The notes below the pieces were generated by a model. That model was not told the origin of the DNA and searched no databases. It was given only the letters and a program-made list of their open reading frames with translations. Positions 8,435 through 16,468 of a stretch of DNA of 23,908 bases are shown piece after piece (position 1 is the first letter of the stretch; each line of letters begins with the position of its first letter). Source of the stretch: a virus; the IMG/VR virus record IMGVR_UViG_3300042987_001811, positions 1 to 23,908 of that record. One strand, 5' to 3'. Made by a program: the position numbers and the translations under genes.

Positions 8435-9177
8435 TTTAGAAATATATTGTATATTTGATTAGAGTATTCTTTTTTGATTGCAACTAAATTGCATCCTGAT
8501 CCATCAATCATATCTTTCTTAATAATTGAATATATTTCATCGGTTAAAAAGGTGAGCATTTGGTCATTATATTGATAGTAAGGATGCTCAACTGCTACTT
8601 TTTGTAGATATAAATTAAACTCACCTTTAAGATATCCAACAAGATCATCAGCATCAATATCTCTATCAATCATTGTTGAGGCAAATTCAAATTGAATAAC
8701 CTTGGTAGAATTTTTGATTATATTTGGTCCTCCAAGAAAAATATCCATTTCCATACCTTCAGTGTCAATCTTTAAAAAATCAATTTTTTCTACAGAATTT
8801 TCTTTACAATAGTTATCCAACTTTCTAACCGAAAAAGAAATTCCAATATCTTGAGATTGGCAATGATGCTTTCTAAAAACAAAAGATTGTGTATTTGGAT
8901 AATATGACATTTCACCTTCTTCAGATCCCAATCCAATTGCGTTTAAATATATTGAATTTTCAATACCATCAATTGGGTCTAAAAGTTCTAGTTTATCATA
9001 GCATTTTCGTATAAAATTAGGATCAGGATCAAATAAATGGAACTCTCTAGATTTATCAAGAGAGTTTTCAATATAATCAATATCTTCCCTACACCCAATA
9101 TCAAAAACGACATCAAAATATTCTTTTATACCGTTAAAAAAATTTATTTCAATGTTGGGTAAATTTGGATTTAACAT
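8431..9177 (-). CDS. FkbM-family methyltransferase
   Basis: A 248-residue SAM-dependent methyltransferase of the FkbM type. Motif I is VVFDIGC at residues 23-29, HLFDPDP at 47-53 follows the second strand, LDNYCKEN is at 120-127, and the family signature IDFLKIDTEGMEMDIFLG is at about 132-149. FkbM enzymes methylate hydroxyl groups of polyketides and sugars, so a glycan O-methyl role fits. The ATG at 9177 is chosen, leaving 2 bases after the upstream stop; a TTG at 9183 would give a 4-base overlap like the neighbours and remains possible. Confidence 0.88.
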   Translation of the reverse strand: MLNPNLPNIEINFFNGIKEYFDVVFDIGCREDIDYIENSLDKSREFHLFDPDPNFIRKCYDKLELLDPIDGIENSIYLNAIGLGSEEGEMSYYPNTQSFVFRKHHCQSQDIGISFSVRKLDNYCKENSVEKIDFLKIDTEGMEMDIFLGGPNIIKNSTKVIQFEFASTMIDRDIDADDLVGYLKGEFNLYLQKVAVEHPYYQYNDQMLTFLTDEIYSIIKKDMIDGSGCNLVAIKKEYSNQIYNIFLK

Positions 9178-9179
9178 TA

Positions 9180-10112
9180 TCAAGACAAACTATTCTTTAC
9201 TACTTTATCAAAAAAATATGGTAATGTCAACTCATTTAAATTTATTGTTTGTGCTTGATGAAACAAATAATCACTTTGTTTCAGTAACTGTTCAGTCACT
9301 TCAGCGTAATTATTAACAAATAAAATTGGCAAATCTTTGTAAAGTTCTTCCAAATATGGATGACGTTTCATTACAGGAACTCGTCGCATATAAAGAACTT
9401 CCCAGTTACGGTGACAATCAATTGCATTTCCTCTAGGGCAAATCACAAACTTAGATTGTGATAGATTATAGAGAAACACTGAGAATGACACTCGTTGTTC
9501 ATGAACCTCAGTCCAAGACTTATCGCGGAATAAATCCTTAATACCAACTCTCTCAATATGTGAACCTTCATTATGGCTGACATAAAGAAGGCCTGGTGGA
9601 TTTGTGGGTAAATTTTTCATTGCACTTGTAATATCTCCAATACGTCTATCATCTGGTGACATTCTCCTTTGAAGACCATACGGTGCAGGAATGACTTTAC
9701 CTCCATTTGCAACTGCATTGACTGCAGAAATACACAAGACATTATCGGGTATTGCATCAAAGATATATTCATCAATTGGTGTGTCTTCCAGATTGGTGAA
9801 GATAATGAACTTCATATCAGGGAAGTTTCCACAGAGACGCAACAAATCACTTTTAGCGTGAAGTGAATTGATATAGGGTCGGTCTGCTTCACTGACCTCT
9901 TTAATGTATCTTTTATATAAACGGATATTATCAATAAACAAAGTCATATAATTACGACTTTTCTTTATCTCAAATAACTTGGATACAAACTCTACATTTG
10001 TTAGGTTTGCATCTTTCATAAACGACGTGTAGATATTTCCCCACTGACCCGACTGATCGCCAAAAGAATAATCACAAAGTTCTGAAAGTGCTACTCCCTC
10101 AATCAATTTCAT
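9180..10112 (-). CDS. Exostosin-like (GT47-type) glycosyltransferase
   Basis: A 310-residue protein whose C-terminal third matches exostosin-like glycosyltransferases: CPRGNAIDCHRNWE at about residues 225-238, then a stretch reading VPVMKRHPYLEELY and LPILFVNNYAEV. This is the donor-binding half of a GT-B enzyme of the GT47 type. The N-terminal half is less recognisable. Family members use UDP- or GDP-sugars; the donor here is unknown. The ATG overlaps the GT17 stop as ATGA. Confidence 0.75.
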   Translation of the reverse strand: MKLIEGVALSELCDYSFGDQSGQWGNIYTSFMKDANLTNVEFVSKLFEIKKSRNYMTLFIDNIRLYKRYIKEVSEADRPYINSLHAKSDLLRLCGNFPDMKFIIFTNLEDTPIDEYIFDAIPDNVLCISAVNAVANGGKVIPAPYGLQRRMSPDDRRIGDITSAMKNLPTNPPGLLYVSHNEGSHIERVGIKDLFRDKSWTEVHEQRVSFSVFLYNLSQSKFVICPRGNAIDCHRNWEVLYMRRVPVMKRHPYLEELYKDLPILFVNNYAEVTEQLLKQSDYLFHQAQTINLNELTLPYFFDKVVKNSLS

Positions 10113-10963
10113 ACTTTAATATACGAAGAATACTTTTCTTGATTGTTAATAATATAATCTGGGTAACTATCATCAATTGGGACAACTACAAGAGGAGTAG
10201 AACGATTAAGAGGATCTAATCCATTTTCTATTTTATCTTGGATGTTATCTGTAATTGATGGAACGTTTAAATGATAATCTCCATAGGAAGAAATTTTTTG
10301 CTTAAACTTTTCAGCATCCCCAAAGAAACTCCAATGCCATCCTCCGTTTTCTATTTTGTATGCATTGGCATGATCACCTCTAAGTTTATCTACACTTGTT
10401 TCTTTAAGATATTTCCAAGTGCAAATTCTAGAACCCATCCAATTCTCCATATGAAGATAATTTAGTTTGTAATAAAACAAACGTTGATACACAAGATAGT
10501 GATTGTTTGGATCAAACCAATCTAGATCTTCCAAAACTTTTGGATTGATAATTTCATCAGCATCACTGGTAATGATAATATCATCATCCTGAACATCGGC
10601 ATCCAGGAGACCATAAACAGTACAGTTTCTTGCGTACATATCTCTTTGATACCTAATAGGTATTTCAATGTACGGGAGACCACAGTTTAAATCAATGTCA
10701 CTGTAGGCAGTATGATATGGTTTCTTTTCCAGATAATCAGTATAGTCATCTGGTATTGTTTCAGTTATACTATGAATGATTTTATGGTTAAACTCTTTAA
10801 ACCGATCTTTATTTTCTAAGTAATAAAGCGGTTTTTCTTTTCCACTAATGGTATATGGACATTCCGTGATTACAAAATAATCAACGACTTCATTTAGAAC
10901 ATTCAGTCTGATCTCTAAAAGTTCTAGTTCGTTAAAAAATCTAAAGCAATCAAATATCTTCAT
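10109..10963 (-). CDS. GT17-family glycosyltransferase
   Basis: A 284-residue protein matching glycosyltransferase family 17, best known for the animal enzyme that adds bisecting N-acetylglucosamine (MGAT3). It has KIFDCFRFFNELELLEIRL at the start, QRDMYARN at about residues 106-113, a DADE metal-binding motif at 134-137 after a DDDIIITS strand, and GGWHWSFFG at about 207. The first characterised members use UDP-GlcNAc, but bacterial and viral ones may differ. The ATG at 10963 is preferred over an in-frame TTG at 10978; it overlaps the upstream gene by 14 bases. Confidence 0.88.
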   Translation of the reverse strand: MKIFDCFRFFNELELLEIRLNVLNEVVDYFVITECPYTISGKEKPLYYLENKDRFKEFNHKIIHSITETIPDDYTDYLEKKPYHTAYSDIDLNCGLPYIEIPIRYQRDMYARNCTVYGLLDADVQDDDIIITSDADEIINPKVLEDLDWFDPNNHYLVYQRLFYYKLNYLHMENWMGSRICTWKYLKETSVDKLRGDHANAYKIENGGWHWSFFGDAEKFKQKISSYGDYHLNVPSITDNIQDKIENGLDPLNRSTPLVVVPIDDSYPDYIINNQEKYSSYIKV

Positions 10964-11633
10964 CTGTATTTTTCTCAATAATAATTAGTCCATTATTTTC
11001 TTCGGTTTCATAACAAATACTCCAGTTAGTATTTTCTCCCAAAAATTCATCAATTGCTTTACGAATACCACCATCACCATTCATAACATCGCGGTTTGGA
11101 TGGTTTACATCAAGTTTAGGGTATCCCTCTCCTTTCTGCCCAAAAGTAAAAGTGTCATGAAACGCAATATACTTTCTAACACTATGACTATGCAGTTCTA
11201 ATTCTTTTTTAAGTTGTGCATAGCAGTGCCACGTATCAATGAAGAGAAGATCAGTTTCTTCTATCTGGATTGTTAAAACGTCAGCACCAATATATTCACA
11301 GTTAACACCCTGCTCTTTTGCTTTCTCAAAAATATTAATAAGAGACTTTACTTCAGCAACCAAGTGTGGTTCTGGTAATGTATATTGATAATCATAGGAT
11401 ACAAACTTCTTTGGGTTTGCATACAAAAATGCACGAGTACTATTTCCACCTCTTGCACCCATTTCAGTTACGTGGTCACAATCTTTAGCATATTCATAAA
11501 GAACAGGCAAGTGCATATAAATGTCTGACATATATTCAGAACACGCCTGATCATAAAGATCTTTTATGGAAAATGGTTTTTCTTCTTTTTGTTTTCTATT
11601 TTTTGGTTTGTAAACAATTGCTTGAGGTTTCAT
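10950..11633 (-). CDS. Class I methyltransferase (Methyltransf_24 / CmcI-like)
   Basis: A 227-residue protein with a SAM-binding segment VTEMGARGGNST at residues 55-66, an acidic strand end (SYDYQ), and LLFIDTWHCYAQL at 129-141, then IAFHDTFTFG. This layout is typical of the methyltransferase 24 and cephalosporin-hydroxylase/rhamnosyl O-methyltransferase group, whose FID.WH..Y segment binds metal and acceptor. A glycan O-methyltransferase is likely. The N-terminal 20 residues are lysine-rich and may be disordered. The ATG overlaps the next methyltransferase's stop as ATGA. Confidence 0.78.
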   Translation of the reverse strand: MKPQAIVYKPKNRKQKEEKPFSIKDLYDQACSEYMSDIYMHLPVLYEYAKDCDHVTEMGARGGNSTRAFLYANPKKFVSYDYQYTLPEPHLVAEVKSLINIFEKAKEQGVNCEYIGADVLTIQIEETDLLFIDTWHCYAQLKKELELHSHSVRKYIAFHDTFTFGQKGEGYPKLDVNHPNRDVMNGDGGIRKAIDEFLGENTNWSICYETEENNGLIIIEKNTDEDI

Positions 11634-12385
11634 TTTCTTTCTCCAAACATAACTTTAGGTTCTGTCTCTATTCCGTGATCTGCATAAAATTCTATATCAT
11701 AGTCATCTGAAAGTAAATCAATCAGTTCTTTATGATGAATGTTTGTGGGTCCAAAGTCATTATACATCATATAAAATCTATTTGACTTCCTAACAAACTT
11801 TTCCAAATACTCCATCTGGGTTTCTCTTTCACACTCAGAAAAAGCATAGTTGCTGATTAACAGGTCAAAGTTTTCATCAACAGATGAAATTTCTTCCGAT
11901 CTATGTGACAGCGTAGGAAGATTAAAATGGCTCAAATATTTTCTAGAGAGAAGGTTAGGTTCTTCTAAATCAATAATCAAATAACTCTCAAACTTAATAA
12001 AAGAACTCAGGACTTTACACAGACCACCATATCCACCACCAATCTCAACAACTGATTTAATATCAGTCCCAAACCTATTCACAATGTCTGAACTATTTTT
12101 GATGTAACGTAAAGTTGTTGGAGAGATAATACCAACTTTAGGATACTCAAAAGTATAGGGAGATCCAAGTTTATCGTTTTCTTTAATCTCTTCTAATTTA
12201 TCTTCATAATCAATCTCAATTGCATCAAGATATTTCTGCCCCTCTTCAAAAGGTACGTGTTCTAAAACGTGACGATAACCACCGTCTCTCTTAAAAACAG
12301 AAAAGAAATTATCATCTACTGCTGCTCTTTTACAAGCAGACAAGTATGCATTTGTTGGTTGATCGTGTAATACCCAACTGTTCAT
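11630..12385 (-). CDS. Putative sugar O-methyltransferase
   Basis: A 251-residue protein with the SAM motif VVEIGGGYGG at residues 112-121, then LIIDLEEPN, and a helical N-terminal domain of about 100 residues. The combination resembles the putative sugar O-methyltransferases of O-antigen clusters (the NanM-like group). The SPTTLRYIKN segment before the Rossmann core is also typical. It lies between two other methyltransferase-like genes, with ATGA overlaps on both sides. Exact acceptor unknown. Confidence 0.8.
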   Translation of the reverse strand: MNSWVLHDQPTNAYLSACKRAAVDDNFFSVFKRDGGYRHVLEHVPFEEGQKYLDAIEIDYEDKLEEIKENDKLGSPYTFEYPKVGIISPTTLRYIKNSSDIVNRFGTDIKSVVEIGGGYGGLCKVLSSFIKFESYLIIDLEEPNLLSRKYLSHFNLPTLSHRSEEISSVDENFDLLISNYAFSECERETQMEYLEKFVRKSNRFYMMYNDFGPTNIHHKELIDLLSDDYDIEFYADHGIETEPKVMFGERK

Positions 12386-13032
12386 TTGTACATAACCTCC
12401 GATGCTTCTAAATTATCACACATAAATTGTTTCCAAATAGTTTCTGGAATAACTTTTGGATCAACATACCAGTCCTCAAATGGATTTCCCAAATTCTTCA
12501 CATTGGAGGCAACTAATTGATATCCGTGACCCGTAAGAATTTCCCTAGATTGATTAATTACTTCAATGTTTCCATAATAAGCATCTGTTTCAAATGTGAT
12601 AACAGAAAATCTATATGTATCAAAATCAACCTGTTTTAATGACTTTAATGTTTGCCAAGCAGGTTCTATATCAACCTGCAGATAATCCATATGTTTAGGG
12701 AATTTATTTTCCTCAAAAATTTTAGAGTAATCTGCGGTAGTGGCGTCTAAACAATAACACCGATTAACTCTCTTTGTGTTATAGTCTTTTGTTATTTCTT
12801 CATCAATCTCAAAAGAAACTCCTGTCCAACCAAAAGTCTTCTCAAGTATGTAGGTGTTATTAATATTGATAGGATCTGATCCACCAATTTCTACATAGGT
12901 TCCGTTTCTTTTACCATTCAACATAGTAAGAATGAACAAATCCTGAAATGCTTGAGAGTAATTCTTCTCAACTTCTTCAACACCATCAAACTTAAACTTG
13001 AGTTTTTCTATATCAGCACTGGTGTATGTCAT
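12382..13032 (-). CDS. FkbM-like methyltransferase-fold protein
   Basis: A 216-residue Rossmann protein with YVEIGGSDP at residues 46-54, VSFEIDEE after strand two, and DYLQVDIEP at 116-124 where FkbM enzymes have DFLKIDTEG. The opening (NYSQAFQDLFILTMLNG) is common in FkbM-like proteins of cyanobacteria and cyanophages. The changed catalytic-loop motif makes it a diverged member. The ATG at 13032 gives an ATGA overlap with the epimerase stop, better than a TTG at 13044. Confidence 0.75.
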   Translation of the reverse strand: MTYTSADIEKLKFKFDGVEEVEKNYSQAFQDLFILTMLNGKRNGTYVEIGGSDPININNTYILEKTFGWTGVSFEIDEEITKDYNTKRVNRCYCLDATTADYSKIFEENKFPKHMDYLQVDIEPAWQTLKSLKQVDFDTYRFSVITFETDAYYGNIEVINQSREILTGHGYQLVASNVKNLGNPFEDWYVDPKVIPETIWKQFMCDNLEASEVMYK

Positions 13033-14024
13033 TGATTTTCCCAATATTCATAAATGTCTTTAGTAACTTCATAATCCATATTTTTTACTTTACGATTTGG
13101 TTGCTTCATTGCCCAAACAAATACGTCTTCAATTAACTCTTCCAATTTCGTATTGTCCTGAAACTCAAGCAAAGTTTTAGCTTTTGTATGATCGCAATAT
13201 GCGTGTTTAACTTCGTGTCTTGCCTGCCCGTGCTCAATAGAGACATCATATCCATACTTCTTTCCAATTCTCTGGACAGTTTCAGCAACTTCATTCAAAG
13301 TAAAATATCTATCTGCACCAATATTAAATGTTTCACCATCAAACTCCGTAAGGAGTTTATCAAATGGTTCCATATAATATTTGATGTCAGAAAAAGCACG
13401 AGTCTGTTCGCCATCGCCATAAACAAGAATTGGTTGTCCATTCAAAGTTTTACGAATGAAAATACCAATTACGTTTCTATAACGATCCCAGATGTTTTGA
13501 TAGACACCCAAAACATTATGTGGACGAACAATATTATACCGAAGACCAAATTGCTTTTGGGCAAGTTTCAAATCACACTCAACGGCATACTTTGCCACAC
13601 CATAAGGATCAATTGGTTGAGGTTGTTTATCCTCTGTAAATGGTGGTTGCTGAGCGCCATAAACTGCCATACTTGATGTAAAAATCATTTTTGTATTATG
13701 AGTAATACATTCGTTAATCAAATTAGCAGAGCAAATAAGATTATTACGATAGTTATAATTACGAATAAATGGCGAAAGTCCCTCTGCAGCGTATGCAGCA
13801 AAGTGACAAAGAACATCTGGGTTATGTTCTTCAAACAGTTCCACTACTTTCTTTCTCTTTTCCAAGTTTAACTTTACAAAGGTAAACTTTTCTGCTTTCG
13901 GAATAAAAGCTTTGTGACCTCCAGAGAGATCATCAATGCCAATAACGTCGTGACCGTTTGCAATTAAATGTCTTGAATAATTTGATCCTAATAGACCAGC
14001 GCATCCTGTAACAAATATTTTCAT
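13029..14024 (-). CDS. NAD-dependent sugar epimerase/dehydratase (GalE-like)
   Basis: A 331-residue extended SDR protein. The NAD-binding GCAGLLG is at residues 7-13, the catalytic serine region TSSMAVYG at 116-123, and the YxxxK pair YGVAK at 141-145. GDGEQTRAFSDI later in the chain is typical of UDP-glucose 4-epimerases and relatives. It likely epimerises a UDP- or dTDP-hexose; the exact reaction cannot be set from motifs. ATGA overlaps occur on both sides, placing it between a fucosyltransferase-fold protein and a methyltransferase. Confidence 0.85.
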   Translation of the reverse strand: MKIFVTGCAGLLGSNYSRHLIANGHDVIGIDDLSGGHKAFIPKAEKFTFVKLNLEKRKKVVELFEEHNPDVLCHFAAYAAEGLSPFIRNYNYRNNLICSANLINECITHNTKMIFTSSMAVYGAQQPPFTEDKQPQPIDPYGVAKYAVECDLKLAQKQFGLRYNIVRPHNVLGVYQNIWDRYRNVIGIFIRKTLNGQPILVYGDGEQTRAFSDIKYYMEPFDKLLTEFDGETFNIGADRYFTLNEVAETVQRIGKKYGYDVSIEHGQARHEVKHAYCDHTKAKTLLEFQDNTKLEELIEDVFVWAMKQPNRKVKNMDYEVTKDIYEYWENQ

Positions 14025-14866
14025 TCAGGTAATTTATACTCCATCATAAACTTTCTTTGAGTTTCGTCATTTTTCCAACTACAAGGATATACTGGGATAT
14101 AATCCAAAAGTTCCATTTCGTTTACTATAACATCAGTATCAATCATCATATGATAATTTAGATGCTCTGTCAAGCACAAATTAGTTACAAAAAGATTTTT
14201 AATATTTCTGGAGCAAAGTGCTGCAGAAATTGCAAAAGTTCCTACACCAGAAGTGGCAAGATTTTTTGCACTCAATAATGTTGCATAATCCTCAGCAACA
14301 GATGCTGATTGAATTTTAACTTTATCTATGGAACTTAATTTTTCTAAGATTGGACTTTGATTAATTGTAGTCGTGTTGGAAGAAAACTCTGGTTCTGCAA
14401 CTACAATAATCTTGTCAAATTCATCAAGCAATCTTTCATAATAAATCCAAGGATTTTGAACATAATTAAATGGAACTTCATAGACGTGATCAAAAACATC
14501 CCCACCACGAATATGAATAACCAAAGTATTATCATCTAATGGTTCTTTATGTTCTACTTTTAAATGTGGACAGAGATGATCTCTACAAACTTGACGCATG
14601 TTTTTATACACATACTCTTTTGGAATACCAAGTTCATTGCCACCAGCAAATCCGAGTTCTGCGTGTGCTAATGGTTCCCAAGCATAAAACTTTCCAGATA
14701 CTAAATCACCATCATTACCAAAATTAATTAAAAATTTATCAACGATTGGGTGATCTAATCTTTGCTCAACAGTTGCATTATGATATTTTGCAAGCAGAAT
14801 AGAATTTGCAAACTGTTGAATATCATTACCAAGTCTATTACCTACGTGCGAGACAGAATATCTCAT
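14021..14866 (-). CDS. Fucosyltransferase-fold glycosyltransferase
   Basis: A 281-residue protein with GNRLGNDIQQF at residues 9-19 (an altered GxLGNQxF) and VIHIRGGDVF at 116-125, the GDP-sugar-binding motif of the alpha-1,2/alpha-1,6 and O-fucosyltransferase superfamily. A later TSGVGTFAISAAL segment matches the C-terminal donor site. It lacks the SWWGAWL block of true GT11, so it is a distant relative. A GGAGGAG ribosome binding site inside the end of the upstream gene precedes the ATG, one of the strongest in the operon. Confidence 0.72.
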   Translation of the reverse strand: MRYSVSHVGNRLGNDIQQFANSILLAKYHNATVEQRLDHPIVDKFLINFGNDGDLVSGKFYAWEPLAHAELGFAGGNELGIPKEYVYKNMRQVCRDHLCPHLKVEHKEPLDDNTLVIHIRGGDVFDHVYEVPFNYVQNPWIYYERLLDEFDKIIVVAEPEFSSNTTTINQSPILEKLSSIDKVKIQSASVAEDYATLLSAKNLATSGVGTFAISAALCSRNIKNLFVTNLCLTEHLNYHMMIDTDVIVNEMELLDYIPVYPCSWKNDETQRKFMMEYKLPE

Positions 14867-15714
14867 ACATACTCCTCCTTCATCACAGAAAATACTTTAG
14901 AAACTCCATCCTGAATATTTGTTTTAGGTTGCCACCATTTGGTTATAAAGGTGCTTGGTTTGTTTTTCTTGTCAAACTGAACAATGTCTTTTTCTTCTGC
15001 AGGAATAACTTTTACATCATACTTACCAATCAAATTAAATTGGCCAACAATAATTGATGCAATATCAATGATCTTGGTTGCATTGAAACTTGTTACGTGC
15101 AAATCATCCTCTGATCTGAATTCACTGTAGTTAAGCATAATTGTTTCCAATGCTTCACAACAATCTTCAGCATAAAGGAATTCACGTTCCTCTTGCCCAT
15201 CAGTTAGCATATCAATTACACCAGTCTCAAATCCTTTGCGGATAAAGTCTGTGATTGCGTGTGATTTCTCAGCATCATTCTCAATACCATAAACATTCCA
15301 GAACTTAACAATCAATCCCCCCAAAGACTTCGTATAAAGTTCTCCAACATTTTTAAGTACACCATAAGGAGAATAACTCATATTACTCATCTGGGATGAA
15401 GCAAATACAAATGGTTTTTTATACTCTTCCAACCATCTAAACACATTTACCATAATGCGAGCGTTGTTATTGATGAAATCAAACGTATGTTGATACTTTT
15501 TCAGATACCTTGATCCACCAACATCAAACGCAAGAAAAAATACAAAGTCTGAAATTCTAATATTATGTTGGAGTTTTGTATTTGGAATTTTGGTTAGATC
15601 TTCTTCTTCAGACCTTACAATATCAAACTCAATTACTTCATGACCTTTATTGCGTAAATATTCGGTCAAATGTGATCCTATCTGACCACTAGATCCAAGA
15701 ATAGTAATTTTCAT
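14863..15714 (-). CDS. NAD-dependent epimerase/dehydratase (extended SDR)
   Basis: A 283-residue extended SDR with GSSGQIG at residues 7-13, SSQMS at 106-110 and YGVLK at 117-121, the intact serine, tyrosine and lysine set. GGSRYLKKY follows the third strand, and EEREFLYAEDC resembles the REFLYVDD segment of nucleotide-sugar epimerases. It is shorter than GalE-type enzymes. It follows the HAD and GDPD-like genes and may act on the same precursor. Specificity unknown. Confidence 0.82.
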   Translation of the reverse strand: MKITILGSSGQIGSHLTEYLRNKGHEVIEFDIVRSEEEDLTKIPNTKLQHNIRISDFVFFLAFDVGGSRYLKKYQHTFDFINNNARIMVNVFRWLEEYKKPFVFASSQMSNMSYSPYGVLKNVGELYTKSLGGLIVKFWNVYGIENDAEKSHAITDFIRKGFETGVIDMLTDGQEEREFLYAEDCCEALETIMLNYSEFRSEDDLHVTSFNATKIIDIASIIVGQFNLIGKYDVKVIPAEEKDIVQFDKKNKPSTFITKWWQPKTNIQDGVSKVFSVMKEEYV

Positions 15715-16160
15715 TTTAATTTAAAAACGTAATCAGTACAGACTGCATATGGGATTATATATGATTTTTTTTGATTATAATTATCAATGTCGCCAATGTC
15801 AATTAGAGGAATAATAACATTTTCATTAATAGTCATAGAAAGGTCATGTAACCAAATTTTTCCTGTTGAGGTGTATGTAAAAGGATCGGAAGTATGACAA
15901 AAAGAATTATATGCCCAACATTCTTTTGCTGCTCCAATATTTTTACAATGTAACCACAAATAATTTCTACGTTTATCTAACCAATTATGATCTATCATAA
16001 ACTGCGGTTCATCGTGCCCCAACCAAAGTTCACCATTGATTGAACGAATATCAATTTCTACATGATACCCATTTCCAATAGCACAATCAATATAACTTGG
16101 TCGATTTTCTTTATCTGGAATCGATCCACGAATATTACCACGATGAGAAATAATAATCAC
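15711..16160 (-). CDS. Short glycerophosphodiester phosphodiesterase-like protein
   Basis: A 149-residue protein that retains the front half of the GDPD active site: HRG at residues 6-8, EN at 18-19, E35 and D37 in VEIDIR, and LGHDEPQ at 47-53. Typical GDPD enzymes are about 240 residues or more with a full TIM barrel, so this one is roughly half size but ends cleanly at a stop that overlaps the next start (ATGA). It starts with GTG at 16160 in a GTGA overlap; no ATG fits. It could cleave or transfer a glycerophosphate-type group on a glycan, or be a non-catalytic remnant. Function is inferred. Confidence 0.68.
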   Translation of the reverse strand: MIIISHRGNIRGSIPDKENRPSYIDCAIGNGYHVEIDIRSINGELWLGHDEPQFMIDHNWLDKRRNYLWLHCKNIGAAKECWAYNSFCHTSDPFTYTSTGKIWLHDLSMTINENVIIPLIDIGDIDNYNQKKSYIIPYAVCTDYVFKLK

Positions 16161-16468
16161 AATTCTTCAATCCTCAGAGACTTATCTTCAATAAACAGAT
16201 CATAAAATGGTTTATCTGCCCTCAATTCGTGGTACTTCGCTCCCCATTCAGCAAGTTGCTTTACAGTTAACTCAGTCCAATCAATTTGTTTTCTAGAACC
16301 GCGAGCAGTCCAATAAACTATTGTATGTCCTTCATCATACAGTTTATTAATTTTCTCTATATTTTCTGTAATTGGTTTTGCTTTGGTGTAGTCATGAGTA
16401 GTTCCAAAGTCAACAGAACTTTCCCTATTACAAATAGTTTCGTCAATATCAACATAGATAACTTTCAT
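16157..16468 (-). CDS. HAD-superfamily phosphatase (capsule/LPS type)
   Basis: A 103-residue HAD protein with the nucleophile motif DIDET at residues 7-11, motif II in WTARGS at 53-58, a candidate motif III lysine at 86 and acidic ED at 94-95. It has no cap domain. Small HAD phosphatases of this kind are common in capsule and LPS clusters, where they dephosphorylate small intermediates. It lies between a class II aldolase and the GDPD-like gene with 4-base overlaps, suggesting one pathway. Confidence 0.88.
   Translation of the reverse strand: MKVIYVDIDETICNRESSVDFGTTHDYTKAKPITENIEKINKLYDEGHTIVYWTARGSRKQIDWTELTVKQLAEWGAKYHELRADKPFYDLFIEDKSLRIEEL

Noticed and set aside
9177-9183. TTG start for the FkbM gene giving a 4-base overlap
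   Set aside because: The pattern fits the neighbours, but an ATG follows two codons later; kept only as an alternative.
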